A stretch of 64,000 bases of DNA from contig CAUJNA010003799.1 of assembly GCA_963377175.1 (NCBI GenBank), positions 117,501 to 181,500 on the forward strand, in the 5' to 3' direction. This document shows, one piece after another, positions 10,309 through 19,687 of the stretch. Made by a program: the position numbers and the translations under genes. The DNA is from Effrenium voratum (taxonomy: Eukaryota > Sar > Dinophyceae > Suessiales > Symbiodiniaceae). Position 1 is the stretch's first letter; the number at the start of each line of letters is the position of its first letter. The notes under the pieces were generated by a model. The model was not told where the DNA came from. It made no database searches and saw only the letters and a program-made list of their open reading frames with translations.

Positions 10309-10559
10309 AAGCAGGGTACTCAGCAAGTGGGTGGCACCCCTGCATCACCTTGGAGCAGGGTTACTATGTCCCGGTCACTTGCCGTGAGGCCAGCAACCAG
10401 TGGCTGGCAGCCCTGCAAATGACCCCGGCAGGCTACATTCCGATGGCACAAGGCCACGACCAACCAATCCCCGACAAGCCACCGACTCCCATTCCACCCA
10501 AGCCACAACCAATCCCGAAAATGGTGCGAAGAACAGAAGCCCGCAAACTCGGCCTTTGA
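10309..10559 (+). CDS. Exon (probably terminal), proline-rich C-end
   Basis: After CACTTACTTGCAG a single frame of about 83 codons is open to a TGA at 10557-10559. It reads LEQGYYVPVTCREASNQWLA, then ALQMTPAGYIPMAQGH, then a proline repeat (PIPDKPPTPIPPKPQPIPK). Good acceptor, coherent composition and length make this one of the better exon calls. No family recognised; the proline tail could be a flexible linker or SH3-like ligand. Confidence 0.5.
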
Positions 10560-10639
10560 AGCCCGCAACCTGGGTTAAAACTGCCACCTTTTGAATCGAG
10601 GGTGCCCCCAGGCGATAAAAGCTAGGCACGTAGGCACGC

Positions 10640-10870
10640 ATTCATATCTATATGATATATTTAGTTAAGCATATGAGTAGATATTTATGTATATAATATA
10701 TTTTTGTATATAAGCCATATATACATATACACAACTTAAGTATGTATATACATATATATGTGCACTTGGGTTGCCAAGAAACGTGTCCTTGCAAGCAGTT
10801 TTGTATACTGAGTTCTTCACAGACTTGCCATAGTCAGAGAATGTGCACACACACACATATATATATATAG
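10640..10870. repeat. AT-rich tract with TA-step and (CA)n runs
   Basis: About 230 bp dominated by TATATA, CATATA and GTATATA steps, ending in a CACACACACATATATATATA run just before an exon acceptor. The flanks are GC-rich. Confidence 0.7.
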
Positions 10871-10902
10871 GTATCTGGGTGAGAGATCGATTTTTTCCCC
10901 AG

Positions 10903-11019
10903 GCCTGCACCTGAGGTCCTGGCCGCGCGGTCGCGCCAGGTGCCTCCAGCAGGGCACCCGCATGAGGACGCCCAAAAAGTCCTGGAGCAAAGCATCCAGG
11001 CGCCTTTGGGAGCCTCCAT
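10903..11019 (+). CDS. Exon-like island, product unknown
   Basis: Starts after TTTTTTCCCCAG and reads PAPEVLAARSRQVPPAGHPH then EDAQKVLEQSIQAPLGASI, helix-like with GC-ending codons. The frame stays open into a family D repeat whose left end is at 11020, so exon and repeat edges nearly coincide. No family recognised. Confidence 0.5.
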
Positions 11020-11138
11020 CTTGACTGCTACTGGGCAACGGATCTTTAGACTTTAACTTTTTGGTTGAAATCAGGTTGGGTTTTCCACTAAACCCCCCAA
11101 AAGTTAAACTTTTTTGCAGGGGGTCAACAGCAACCAGG
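11020..11138 (+). mobile_element. Family D repeat bordering an exon
   Basis: Begins CTTGACTGCTACTGGGCAAC and ends GGGGGTCAACAGCAACCAGG; these ends are an imperfect inverted repeat. The nested copy at 35646-35774 defines the same termini. Confidence 0.6.
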
Positions 11139-13123
11139 CCGTTGTCCCGTTTTGGTTGGCTTCTAAAGACCTAGCTGGTGCGAGAGATGCGGGGAATGAG
11201 ACATGACCCCGGCAAGAATCATCCGGTTCCTATGGTTTTTTAAGTGAATCCCCACACCAAGAAAAGGTGGAGGGACTCCTCGAGACCCTTACGGTAAGAC
11301 TTACGGGAGGCCGCTAGTTTATGGAGAGCAAATATCAGGAGAGTTGGACATATTTTCTGAAGAAGCAACCTGGCAGTCCGGGATAGTCCGGGCCTGAATC
11401 TGATGTGCTGGAAGGGCTTGAAAGAATTTGAGGACACATTTGAAAATTGAAAAAAGATTCAGATTGGGTCGCAAGTTGTGCGAGAAAATGGTTATGCCGA
11501 ACGTGCCGAGCCAATTAGGCCGCATCAGAGTTTAGAATTGTTCAGCATTGGATTCTGGAACCCGGCGGCCTTGTTTCATTGAGAATGCAGAGACTGCAGT
11601 GAAACTACCCCGCCAGTAGGCAGGCCCTGCGCTTCGGTTTGTCTCGCAAAGGTGGTTTTGGTGTGTTCCCCAAAGATCTAGACCCCAATCCCTGAACCCC
11701 TTCTAAGCTTGGATTCCTTTTTGGAGCCACTAGGATGGTCAGCGCCCGGAAAGAAGTGCTGCCCAACAATTGGGAAGATCACACCCGCTTGGAGCATCCC
11801 ACTTTTATCCTAGTTTCGTTCAAGGTGTGAGGCTTCATCGCCCGCAGGGGTCCTTGGGTCCTTGGCACCTGGAGAAGCATGACCTTGAAGTCCAACTTGT
11901 TTGATGGAGATTCCGTTTGGTGATGTTGAAAAGGGAACCTGCCTGGGCTGTAGGCTGGGAAGCAGGTACTGCACGTGACTACTGGAAAGTACTTCCAGTG
12001 GACTTAAGCAAATGGGTTATGACACGCTTAGGGGACTTGCTGCTGTTGCTGCCCCATGGCAATCAGGTCATGTGCGACGAGCAGCACCTAAGACATCTCT
12101 GGCCTTGGCCCCGGCTGGTATGAGGCTTCCTCAAGAGGCCAAACGGGATGGGTGATTGTCATTTTGTGTAGAACATCCATCATTGTCAGCAGCTCGCGTT
12201 TCGACATTTTCGATTAAGCTCCAGAACGAGCGCAACTCATATTGTTAGTCGCTGAGTATAGTACTGTTGACTTATATTCTGTTCTAAAAAATCATAATTA
12301 TCACTAATCACATAGTTACCGATCATTTAACCGTAGCACGGGATGACGTGAAGTTTTCAAGGTGTCCGACAATCAGAGAGATCCGGGTTTTCTTCGGAAG
12401 CCTTCCACTCGTACCTGGTGGAGGGAGTTTTCCAGGTTTCCCCTCCGGGAAAGCATGGGCGCGCGTTTCCACGTTCATTTTCTTTTGTAGGCCCGATTCC
12501 TTGCCGAAGGACGCTCCGTTTCGATCACTCATTGATGCATCGGCATGGACGCGATGGCCTTGGAACTAAGTGCCCAATCGGTCAGAATGCCTTGAATGAA
12601 CCCACCCCCCCCCCCCAAATTATCATGGAACCCAATCGGGGGGTTCCCGAAATCGAGTTTCCTCTACAAATGGCGGCTTGGCTTTCATGTCAATCTGTGG
12701 AGTAAGGCTACTGGTGGGGATGGCTTCAATTTTTTCCATAGCCGTGTTTGTCTCAAAGCCAGGCTTCAGACCATTTCCTGGAACGATGCAGATTCCTTGT
12801 TTCAGAATTGGTGGTTACCCCAGGGAATGCATTAAGGTTGGTTAAAGGGGAAATCACTTGGAAACCAGCTGGGAAACCGGACTTTATATTTTTTGGGACG
12901 ACCATTTTAGTGGCAAACAAACAGCTAGGACTTTTTTGGCCAATCCACTTGATCGGAAGTGAGACTTCCTGTCGAATTGTCTGTAGGTTTCTTTTGGGGT
13001 CATTGCTTTGACTGCTTCTGGGGGGTATCCAAAGTCAGAAACTGGGGGTGATTCCCTTTAACCTATCAGTTCGGGGGTGGCTTTGATAGTGGTAAAACAA
13101 TGGGGCTAGTTCTTAGATGAAGA
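11139..13123. other. Non-coding tract
   Basis: No clear exon. A short island near 12491-12569 after TTTTGTAG may hold one, but frames disagree. It includes a C14A3 junction at about 12604 and AT-rich sequence near 12240-12330. Confidence 0.35.
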
Positions 13124-13251
13124 GAGTGTCTTCGAGGGCCACTTACTTGGACTGCGACTTCCTGGACAACTACCTTCGCCTCGCCGCCTCGGAGTGGCTG
13201 GAAGAGGCCTACGTGCCTGGAGACCCGAATTTCGGGGCTGGAATTTCTTGA
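13124..13251 (+). CDS. Exon-like island, product unknown
   Basis: One clear plus-strand frame: RATYLDCDFLDNYLRLAASE then WLEEAYVPGDPNFGAGI, stop TGA at 13249-13251. Acidic and aromatic composition with GC-ending codons is very unlike the surrounding repeats. No family recognised; the true 3' end may be a donor before the stop. Confidence 0.5.
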
Positions 13252-13914
13252 GCCCCGTGTGGGGCATATCACCGCTTTTTTCTTCTTTTTTGTTTTGAGG
13301 GGGGGGGGAGGGGCATCCCTTTTGGGGCTGTTTTTCAGGGAACCCAGCAAAATAGACAAGCGTTACTGACCCTCCTCCAACCCTAACCCCCTCCCCGCCC
13401 CTAGGGACACTTGGTTATTTTGCATCCAGTCCAGGACACCCCTAAAAATCTAAAAAAATACCGGAAAAGGAGGAGGCAAGGCTGGATCCATGTCCCGTTT
13501 TTTAGGGCTCTTTAACGGATCTTTCAACATTGGGCCCGCGAGTCCAAATTTTTGAGGGGCCAGCAGCAACCGAATTTTGTTCCAAGGGAAATTGCCCCTT
13601 GGAAGGGGGCGTGGGGGCACAAGCCGGTGCACGGGGCGAACAAACGTGCAAGGGCCCTTTGCAAAATGACTGCGCCCGAACTATCAAGGGGGTTCACCTA
13701 ATTTCACCTTTCCCCTACCTGGAACCCCCCCCCGCCAATGCTGTGGGACTTTTCCCAAATCCCAATGTAGCCACTCATCCTTTTTGTTTGCTCAGTTCAC
13801 GTTTCCACTGAACCCCCCCCCACCCAAAAGCAGCAGTTTCTTCTTGCCGAAAGGGTCACCGGCTGGAGCTGGTTCTTGTGGGTTGCTGGGGTCACCGCCT
13901 CGGAGCCTCCAAAC

Positions 13915-14000
13915 CATACATCACTTTGAAACCATGGTTCCATTCTCGGTTGGTATTTACAGGGAATCGAATCAAATTCTAGGGTTTCTGACGGTGGTGC
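13915..14000 (+). repeat. Family A fragment
   Basis: Carries ACTTTGAAACCATGGTT, GGTTGGTATTTACAGGGAATC and GACGGTGGTGC, the middle of family A seen at 28.1, 29.1 and 61.9 kb. The ends are missing. Confidence 0.5.
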
Positions 14001-14787
14001 GCGAAATGAGGATTTCCTCCACCAGTCATGGGCGTCAACCAAACCTGTGGGCTCCGAACCGCATGCTGAGGACCTACGTCGCAGGGCCCCAGGACTCCGT
14101 TTATGCCCTCCAGGCTCGCCGGACAGCTTCTTTATTTTCTTCGGCCGGGCTTGGTTTTGCCCGGATTTGCGGGGTTCCATCGATTTATGTCTTGTGGGCC
14201 AAAGCCGGTTTCCTTTGGGGGTGATGTGCAAGGGGAAACATGGGAGCTGCAACAGCGAGAGTCTGGGAGAATCTTGGCGAATGGTGTCAGCTTCCTACAA
14301 ACTCATCTAAAATACACCTGAGAGTGTAGCATTTGTGCGATCCTTCCAAGATGGAGCATCCATTGACAATTCCTGATGTCCTGTCAAGTTTTCGCAGCTC
14401 GGATCAGTCAAGTTTGCTTGGTTTCTTTAGGGGTGATTCTCCATTCGTTTCAACCATTCTTTCAAACACCAGCTTTTGTGTTCCTGATTCTTCTGGTTTT
14501 CTGGAAAGTGGAAAGATACGAATCACTGGAAAGCTACTGGAGCGGGGGGAGTGCTGCCAGCGATATTTCCTCCTACGAACCTCCTGCATGAAGTTCCTGG
14601 GCTCAGGGTTGGCCGTGCCCCTCCATTCTGTGCCTGTGAGAGATCAGTCTTTGTTCCCTGAGATTCCAACCGCAGCCCCCTTCAAAGATGTTAGAGTCAT
14701 GGAAAAAAACCCACATCGAGGTGGCACGGCATAGGCTTCCACCGGAATTTTCGCTGGACTCCTCGTAGGGCGGAGGTTTCTTTGCAG

Positions 14788-14907
14788 CCTTTCGAGGCGG
14801 TGAATCTGATCCGGTCCATCGACCTGTTCTCCACCCGGCCGGTGGTGGTGGTTGCCTTGGCCTCGGGTTCTCGGCGCAGTGGTCCAAAGCGAAGCGAACG
14901 CATCTGA
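14788..14907 (+). CDS. Exon, possibly terminal, product unknown
   Basis: Starts after TTTCTTTGCAG and reads EAVNLIRSIDLFSTRPVVVV then ALASGSRRSGPKRSERI, stop TGA at 14905-14907. Strong acceptor, GC-ending codons and a hydrophobic strand followed by a basic tail. No family recognised. Confidence 0.5.
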   Translation, partial: PFEAVNLIRSIDLFSTRPVVVVALASGSRRSGPKRSERI

Positions 14908-15210
14908 CCTTTTCGTTTTCCCAATTTCCGCTTGTGGTCGTTGTTCGGACAGGTTTTTGATTTTTTTCTCCTGGGTCCTTTGGGCAACTGAGACTGTGAA
15001 CGCAACTGCGCTGATGTGATGCTTGGCGGGCTGCGAGCTTTGACCTGGCTTCGAGATTTGCATCAACTACTTTAGCATCCACCAGTGATAAGGACCAGAA
15101 GACAAGGGGCTGAAGCTCCGTAGGCCTGCTCGTGCGAAGCTTGCCGCGTCAGCGGTGGGGGGGGCTTTCTTGCGAAGGGGCGGGGGGAGCAGCACATTTT
15201 GCCCCACCAG

Positions 15211-15405
15211 GATCCTTCTGCCCAACTCACCGGATTTTTGTTGATCTCGATGTTTGACTTCTGGCCGGTCGGACTTCCGCTCGAGGTCTTCGACGACAAG
15301 TTCTTGACGCCTGGCCAGTGGCGAAGCTTCCCCAACGCCGGATGCTCGGAGTGCCCGACGGGCGTGGCTCTGTCAAGCCCGCGAAAGGGAGTTGACTGGC
15401 GGTAG
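15211..15405 (+). CDS. Exon, possibly terminal, product unknown
   Basis: Follows GCCCCACCAG and stays open for 64 codons to TAG at 15403-15405. Reads ISMFDFWPVGLPLEVFDDKF then LTPGQWRSFPNAGCSECPTG. The CxxC could bind metal or form a disulfide. Good composition and acceptor. The minus strand is also open over 15412-15693 but is less convincing. Confidence 0.5.
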   Translation, partial: DPSAQLTGFLLISMFDFWPVGLPLEVFDDKFLTPGQWRSFPNAGCSECPTGVALSSPRKGVDWR

Positions 15406-17117
15406 TCCAGATCAAGTGGGATCAAGGGGTTTCTCCCCACTGTGATGCAAGGGAATCCCCCTTTCTATGAACAAATTTCGTCTCTGGGAAGCCCTTTCTG
15501 TTGTATCACAGAAGTGGTCATTCCCCACAGCCCTGCGGTAGTCCATTTGCGGAGAGGCCACTGGGGCAATTGGTTTGGCCGTTTCAGGGGAGCTCAGGGC
15601 GTTCGGCGTTGGGCATCCAAGTTCATCCAAGGCTTGCTTGCCTTTGGAGCGCATGAGGCAAGCAGAGCTCCATGCTGAAGTCCTTAACTTCACGTTGTTT
15701 CGGTTTTAGTTCTTGGGTCCTTTGCATGTTTAGTGGGGAGGCGGTTGAGGTTTTTGTCCACATAACAGGGGTCGGGCAGTTAGATCCAAGGTGTATTTTA
15801 GCATTTCCGGGTTAAGTAAAAGGGGGATGTCCCATTTAGGGGGCATCCTTCACTTTTGGGGCCAGCCCCTATGTGTTTGGCGGCAGGTTGATGAATCCAG
15901 GGTCAACATTAGAATCCTCCCGTGAGAAGTCCCAGGTCATTGTCTACAAGATGCCGCCTATCAAAGGCCCTGCACGGAGCGTCGGGCAGGGATCTCTTCC
16001 AGCATTTGAAGGGGCAATGTACTTCCATATCCTGGGGTGAGTTGCCCATGGTCTACCGAATCGATTGTGCCTGGTGACTCTTGGTCACCGCTGGTGGCGT
16101 CCCCCTGAGATTGGAAGAGGGAGAGAGGGAGTGAGAGAGATTTCTCCAGCAGAAAGCTTTGGATTTGGGGCTCTGCTCAGATAAGGTTCAAAGAGTTCGG
16201 AGCGGCAACAGGTATGGCACCTGGGCTTTTTTGCTTTTTTTTTTTTTAGGGGGCTGCAAAGAACAGCCAGAGATACTCTTTACCTGGGGTGAAACGAGCT
16301 CGCCATGAATGTCTTCTATATGTGGATTCCTTAACGTATTGGGGTTTGAGAGTCTAGACTACTTTAGGTTCTCCAACTGTGGATTCCACCAAGAGTTGCG
16401 CCCTTATAGCACTCTTTAAGGCCTGTTGGATAGGGAGATTCCGCTGAGATGCCCTTTGCAACTGGGAACTCCGAATGAGTCCATCCCACAAGCAAGGTGT
16501 CACCCGCAGAAGTGATGCGATTCCTCGTACATGGTTGGTGTCCCCCCCAAAGACCTGCCCAATTTTTCTGGGGGTTCCGCATAGGATCGCACCCCCGTGT
16601 TCCAGGGAACCCGGAGAAAAACGACTGGCAGATGGATCGATCGCATACATCCTCCCAGAGGGTCCAAGTACCTCCTGAGGGTGGCTTTTGGGGGGGTAAA
16701 CTTAGAAGGTACTTGGACTTCCTGGGTTCTGTTTGGAGGGTAGCCTTTTTTTTGGTGGAAGCCAAGCCACTTGGAAGGTACCCTCGAGCCTCTGGGCTCT
16801 TCGATCTCAGGGCGGGCGGTGTCCTTCAACTTCAACAAGCTCAGGGCCATGGTGGCCGCCAGGGTTCTGGTGGGTATCCAGCTGGACAGGGGGGTGGGGG
16901 GTGAGGGGGTTGTGGGGACAGGGATTGGGCCATCGGAAAACATGGGGATTCGTGACCTCCAACGGCCACCAAGGCACTTTTTGTTCACACATGACTTTCC
17001 AGGACACCTACAAAAGCTGATCGACCTTGTGGCTGACCAGGGAGTAGTTGTTTGGGGTGTTTGGGGGTGGCTTATTCCCATTAGTCAGTCATGACGGCCC
17101 TGTGGTATCACAATGGG
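15406..17117. other. Non-coding tract with one weak exon
   Basis: A possible small exon lies at about 16812-16861 after GATCTCAG (reading RAVSFNFNKLRAMVAAR). It also holds a T-run near 16235 and GA-rich sequence near 16120. Otherwise nothing coding-like. Confidence 0.35.
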
Positions 17118-17136
17118 CTGTGGTTGATACTTTGGA
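17118..17136 (+). repeat. Left end of the family A copy split by the retrotransposon, with target duplication
   Basis: CTGTGGTTGATACTTTGGA: the CTGTGG start resembles the family A left end, and the family A body resumes at 28131 beyond the retrotransposon. The last five bases, TTGGA (17132-17136), recur at 28126-28130 as the target site duplication. Confidence 0.5.
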
Positions 17137-17438
17137 AGTCAAGAAATAACGACCCCTTAGCCCCCAAAGGCATGGTAACTTGCCTAGTTGTGTGGTCACT
17201 GATGTGAGGTTTGCTTGAGGCCACTTTGGTTTAGGTTGAGGGTTGCATGTCATGACAGACTTGTCGAACGGCGAACGCCGTTTGGCTCAAGCGCACATCA
17301 AGAAAACAGCGCTGAGTGCGGAACGAGAGTCTAGGAATCACCCCCTGAACCGCTGAGGGATTAACCACGGTCAATCCACCTCTTTTTGTTCAGGGCGCAG
17401 CCTTCGGCGCGCGTTTGGGGTTTCTTGCTCTTTTGATT
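17137..17438 (+). repeat. 5' LTR of the copia element
   Basis: 302 bp starting AGTCAAGAAATAACGACC and ending TTGCTCTTTTGATT. Start and end are weakly inverted (AGTCAAGA against AATCAAAAGA). It differs from the 3' LTR at one site (GGCGAACG here, GGCAAACG there). It contains a small palindrome ACGGCGAACGCCGT, a spliced-leader-like tail, one copy of the element hairpin and a 14-nt block complementary to the leader. Confidence 0.95.
17277..17291 (+). other. Spliced-leader-like tail in the LTR
   Basis: GCCGTTTGGCTCAAG matches the 3' part of the dinoflagellate spliced leader (GCCATTTTGGCTCAAG) with one base missing and one changed; the last 11 nt are identical. Present in both LTRs. It could be a relic of a trans-spliced transcript captured during reverse transcription, or chance. 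Confidence 0.4.
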
Positions 17439-17456
17439 GGTTATCAGCCGTATAGC
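17437..17456 (+). promoter_or_regulatory. Primer binding site candidate
   Basis: TTGGTTATCAGCC at the LTR/leader junction resembles the initiator-tRNA-Met-type site TGGTATCAGAGC used by many copia elements, with one extra T. The position, directly after the LTR, is right. Confidence 0.5.
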
Positions 17457-17481
17457 CTTTCTTTCGGGATTAACTAGGCCC

Positions 17482-17508
17482 TCCCTCAGCGGTTCCCCCA
17501 TAAGGGGG
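17482..17508 (+). promoter_or_regulatory. Leader sequence complementary to the LTR, and a stem-loop before ORF0
   Basis: 17482-17495 is the exact 14-nt reverse complement of 17347-17360 in the 5' LTR (and of the same block in the 3' LTR, about 28034-28047). Next to it CCCCCATAAGGGGG (17495-17508) forms a 5-bp stem with a 4-nt loop, six bases before the ORF0 ATG. Ty1 uses a 14-nt 5'/3' pairing to circularise its RNA; a similar role is inferred only. Confidence 0.6.
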
Positions 17509-17513
17509 CGCGC

Positions 17514-18647
17514 ATGGCCGTTGAGGAAGAGTACCACAAGCGTGGAACTCGCGGAGGAGCCGCAAACAAGAAGCGTGTGTGGTGGGAGCTCCAGGAGGAC
17601 GTGATCGACGAGGTCGAGCAGCGTTTTGGGTTTACACCACCCAAGCTGCAGTGGGGACCGGGGTCAGAGGTGCAGCTTGCTGCCCTTCGGGCCTGGAACC
17701 GGGACGTCACCGAGCAGCGCTGGGAGGAGCTTCACAGGTGGCATCAGCCTACGGCCCTTCGCATCCGGGCAATCCGCGAAGAAGAACGAAGGGCCGCAGC
17801 CACTGGCGCGGCAGGTGCAGATACAGTGCCTGCCACTCCCTCGTCTCCGACCCCATCCACACCGCCTCAGCAGCAGCAGGCGGCGCATCCTTCCGTGGCC
17901 CAGCAGGCTTCACCTGCTGAGGCTTGGTTGTCTGCTCCGGCCTTGCCTACAGCGAGGACCGCAGCCCACGGCGCGGTGGCTGGTACAGCTCCGAGGAGAA
18001 GGACATCTACGACCTCCACACGGTCAGTGTCAAGGCAAGTTCTGCGAGCAGTTTACTCCCAAGTACCTATTGTGCTTAGGTCTCGCTCTCGGTCAAGAAC
18101 TCCGACACCGATCCAGGAGGCCGCAGCCCTCGGCGCGGCAGGCGAGTCGAGCAGTCGGGAGCCTTCGGGAACCCGCAGAACTCCTCGCCCGACGACCAGT
18201 CGATCCTCGCGTGGCAGATCAAGGAGTGTGCCATCAAGGACCTCGCCAACCGACAGGCCGATCGTGCTGGCGCCAAGGAGCTCGGCCTATCCGACGGTTC
18301 GCATCGATCGGACCGGCACGTGGACATTGCAGAGGGAGCAGCCCTCCGGCGCTCCACGGGCATTTTCAGGCCGAGCCCGATCACGCTTGCCGCAGTTCAG
18401 TGATCCTCACGAGCTGCCAACGGACGTGTGGCTCCGCCCCGAGGCCTACGGGGAAAGGTCCAGTTCCTCGACCCCAAACTACGGGAACGCGGAGGTTTAC
18501 CATCTGGCAGACTACTCCGACGGGGATACAGTGCACAACACCGAAGATTTGCTTTCAGGCAGAGCAGCATTCCGGGCAAGGCTTCTGTCCCTGCAAGCAG
18601 CCGGCCTGGCCCACACATCAGGTACAAGCAGCCGCCGGCATCGTTGA
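17514..18647 (+). CDS. Copia element ORF0, function unknown
   Basis: 377 codons starting six bases after a leader stem-loop. Residues 1-95 look folded and charged (KRVWWELQEDVIDEVEQRFG at about 20-40, then a Trp-rich helix WNRDVTEQRWEELHRWHQP). Residues 100-270 are low-complexity Ser/Arg/Pro/Thr with RS repeats, and the end is again more ordered (VYHLADYSDGDTVHNTEDLL). Three hairpin copies lie inside it. No family recognised; the RS-rich centre suggests RNA contact, by inference only. Its frame ends in TGA at 18645-18647 while the adjoining frame, one base back, continues into the HAD-like domain. A -1 shift or a one-base indel near 18.6 kb probably separates what was one protein. Confidence 0.55.
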   Translation: MAVEEEYHKRGTRGGAANKKRVWWELQEDVIDEVEQRFGFTPPKLQWGPGSEVQLAALRAWNRDVTEQRWEELHRWHQPTALRIRAIREEERRAAATGAAGADTVPATPSSPTPSTPPQQQQAAHPSVAQQASPAEAWLSAPALPTARTAAHGAVAGTAPRRRTSTTSTRSVSRQVLRAVYSQVPIVLRSRSRSRTPTPIQEAAALGAAGESSSREPSGTRRTPRPTTSRSSRGRSRSVPSRTSPTDRPIVLAPRSSAYPTVRIDRTGTWTLQREQPSGAPRAFSGRARSRLPQFSDPHELPTDVWLRPEAYGERSSSSTPNYGNAEVYHLADYSDGDTVHNTEDLLSGRAAFRARLLSLQAAGLAHTSGTSSRRHR

Positions 18648-19306
18648 GGTTGCCACCAAAAGGGCAGGGAGCAGCCTTTGGCGCTCCAGACCCACCTTGG
18701 CGACAACCGCCGAAGCGAGAGCCACCTCAGCCTCCTCCACCAAGGCGAGAAAGTCACGGGATCCCAGATCCCCCACCTCGGACACCCCTCGCGGACCGGA
18801 AGACGCTCAACATCGTTCTGGACTGGCACGGGGTGCTCGACGTGAACATCCGCTCTGGGGGAAGGCTTCACCCACAGATCGTGGACGGATTGATTCGTCT
18901 ACAGACAGCTCACGGTCCATTCAATTGGATTATTTGCAGCTATTGTGGGGTCGAGCGCGAGCGAACTACGGCACCGGAGATCGCCACAGCAAGGGTACAC
19001 TTGGCTTACAAGGGCATCTACGTTGGTACAACGCAGTTCACGCGCTCCAGGGTTGGCGTTGCTGGCAAAGCAAACCTTTTGCACGGTTGGGCAGCACATA
19101 TCCTTGTGGACGACAACGCCACAATCTGTCGTGAGGCGCGACTCACAGGCGCGCACGCTTTCAGGGCGTACCCCAGCCAGGGGGTGCAGGGGACTTTGGA
19201 CGCATTGATTGCCATTGAGCAGTGGTTGGATCAAACCGACCGAGCGGCCATTCAGCCTGCCCGTGCACTCACTACCGCAGAGCTCCTTGAGGAGGTTCGC
19301 AGGTAG
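18428..19306 (+). CDS. HAD-superfamily-like domain encoded upstream of gag
   Basis: 292-codon open frame overlapping the end of ORF0 in the -1 frame; the first ATG is probably not a real start. After a proline-rich linker (about 75-120) it shows the four HAD (haloacid dehalogenase fold) landmarks in order: LDWHGVLD with D132, a Ser at the end of a hydrophobic strand (IICSYCG, S171), a Lys (K214 in GKANLLHG) and the acidic pair ILVDDN (D228, D229). Spacing fits the family. The usual second Asp of motif I (Asp+2) is His134, so phosphatase chemistry may be changed or lost. Family members act on phosphoesters, phosphonates or C-halogen bonds, or are kinases/structural. I know of no standard copia element with this domain. 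Its stop at 19304-19306 lies 380 bp before gag. Confidence 0.6.
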   Translation: MAPPRGLRGKVQFLDPKLRERGGLPSGRLLRRGYSAQHRRFAFRQSSIPGKASVPASSRPGPHIRYKQPPASLRLPPKGQGAAFGAPDPPWRQPPKREPPQPPPPRRESHGIPDPPPRTPLADRKTLNIVLDWHGVLDVNIRSGGRLHPQIVDGLIRLQTAHGPFNWIICSYCGVERERTTAPEIATARVHLAYKGIYVGTTQFTRSRVGVAGKANLLHGWAAHILVDDNATICREARLTGAHAFRAYPSQGVQGTLDALIAIEQWLDQTDRAAIQPARALTTAELLEEVRR

Positions 19307-19687
19307 TAGATCACCTGGTTCTCACGACAGGGGTGCAGCCGTTGGCGCACCGAGGATATTTTCTCATCCTGTGCAGGGAGCAGCCGTTGGCGCTCCGAAG
19401 AGCTGTGGCGCAAAGACGCACGAAGTCACACACATTTCCAATCGCACACAACTGCATTGGTGAGCCTTCACATTTGCATCCAAATTGCAAACAAAAGGTT
19501 TAGGTTCAAAGGAGATTCCCCATTGTCAATTAGTGAGGTATATCAATCCTTGTGTGACTGAGTGCGTTGCTGCATCATTCAATAATCTACGTTGGGTGTA
19601 GCCGTAAGTGCACATCTCATAATCCCACCAGGCACAAATCACCGGCCTTGGAGAGTGCTGCCTTTGGCGCACTGACTTGGTTCGCGT
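19307..19687 (+). other. Spacer between the HAD-like ORF and gag
   Basis: 381 bp with stops in all forward frames. Three perfect hairpins lie here (19332, 19377, 19654), so the hairpins are kept outside coding sequence too. Two are 45 bp apart. TTGCGTGTGCAG just before the gag frame could act as a splice acceptor. Confidence 0.55.

Noticed and set aside
18035..18079. A 45-nt GC-AG intron in ORF0
   Set aside because: GCAAGT...TTAG is present and its removal keeps a frame open, but ORF0 is already open without it, so there is no need to invoke splicing.
17626..19134. 502-codon frame overlapping ORF0 and the HAD-like ORF
   Set aside because: It lacks any motif, while the HAD motifs and ORF0's charged N-end lie in the other two frames. 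Low stop density comes from GC-rich sequence.
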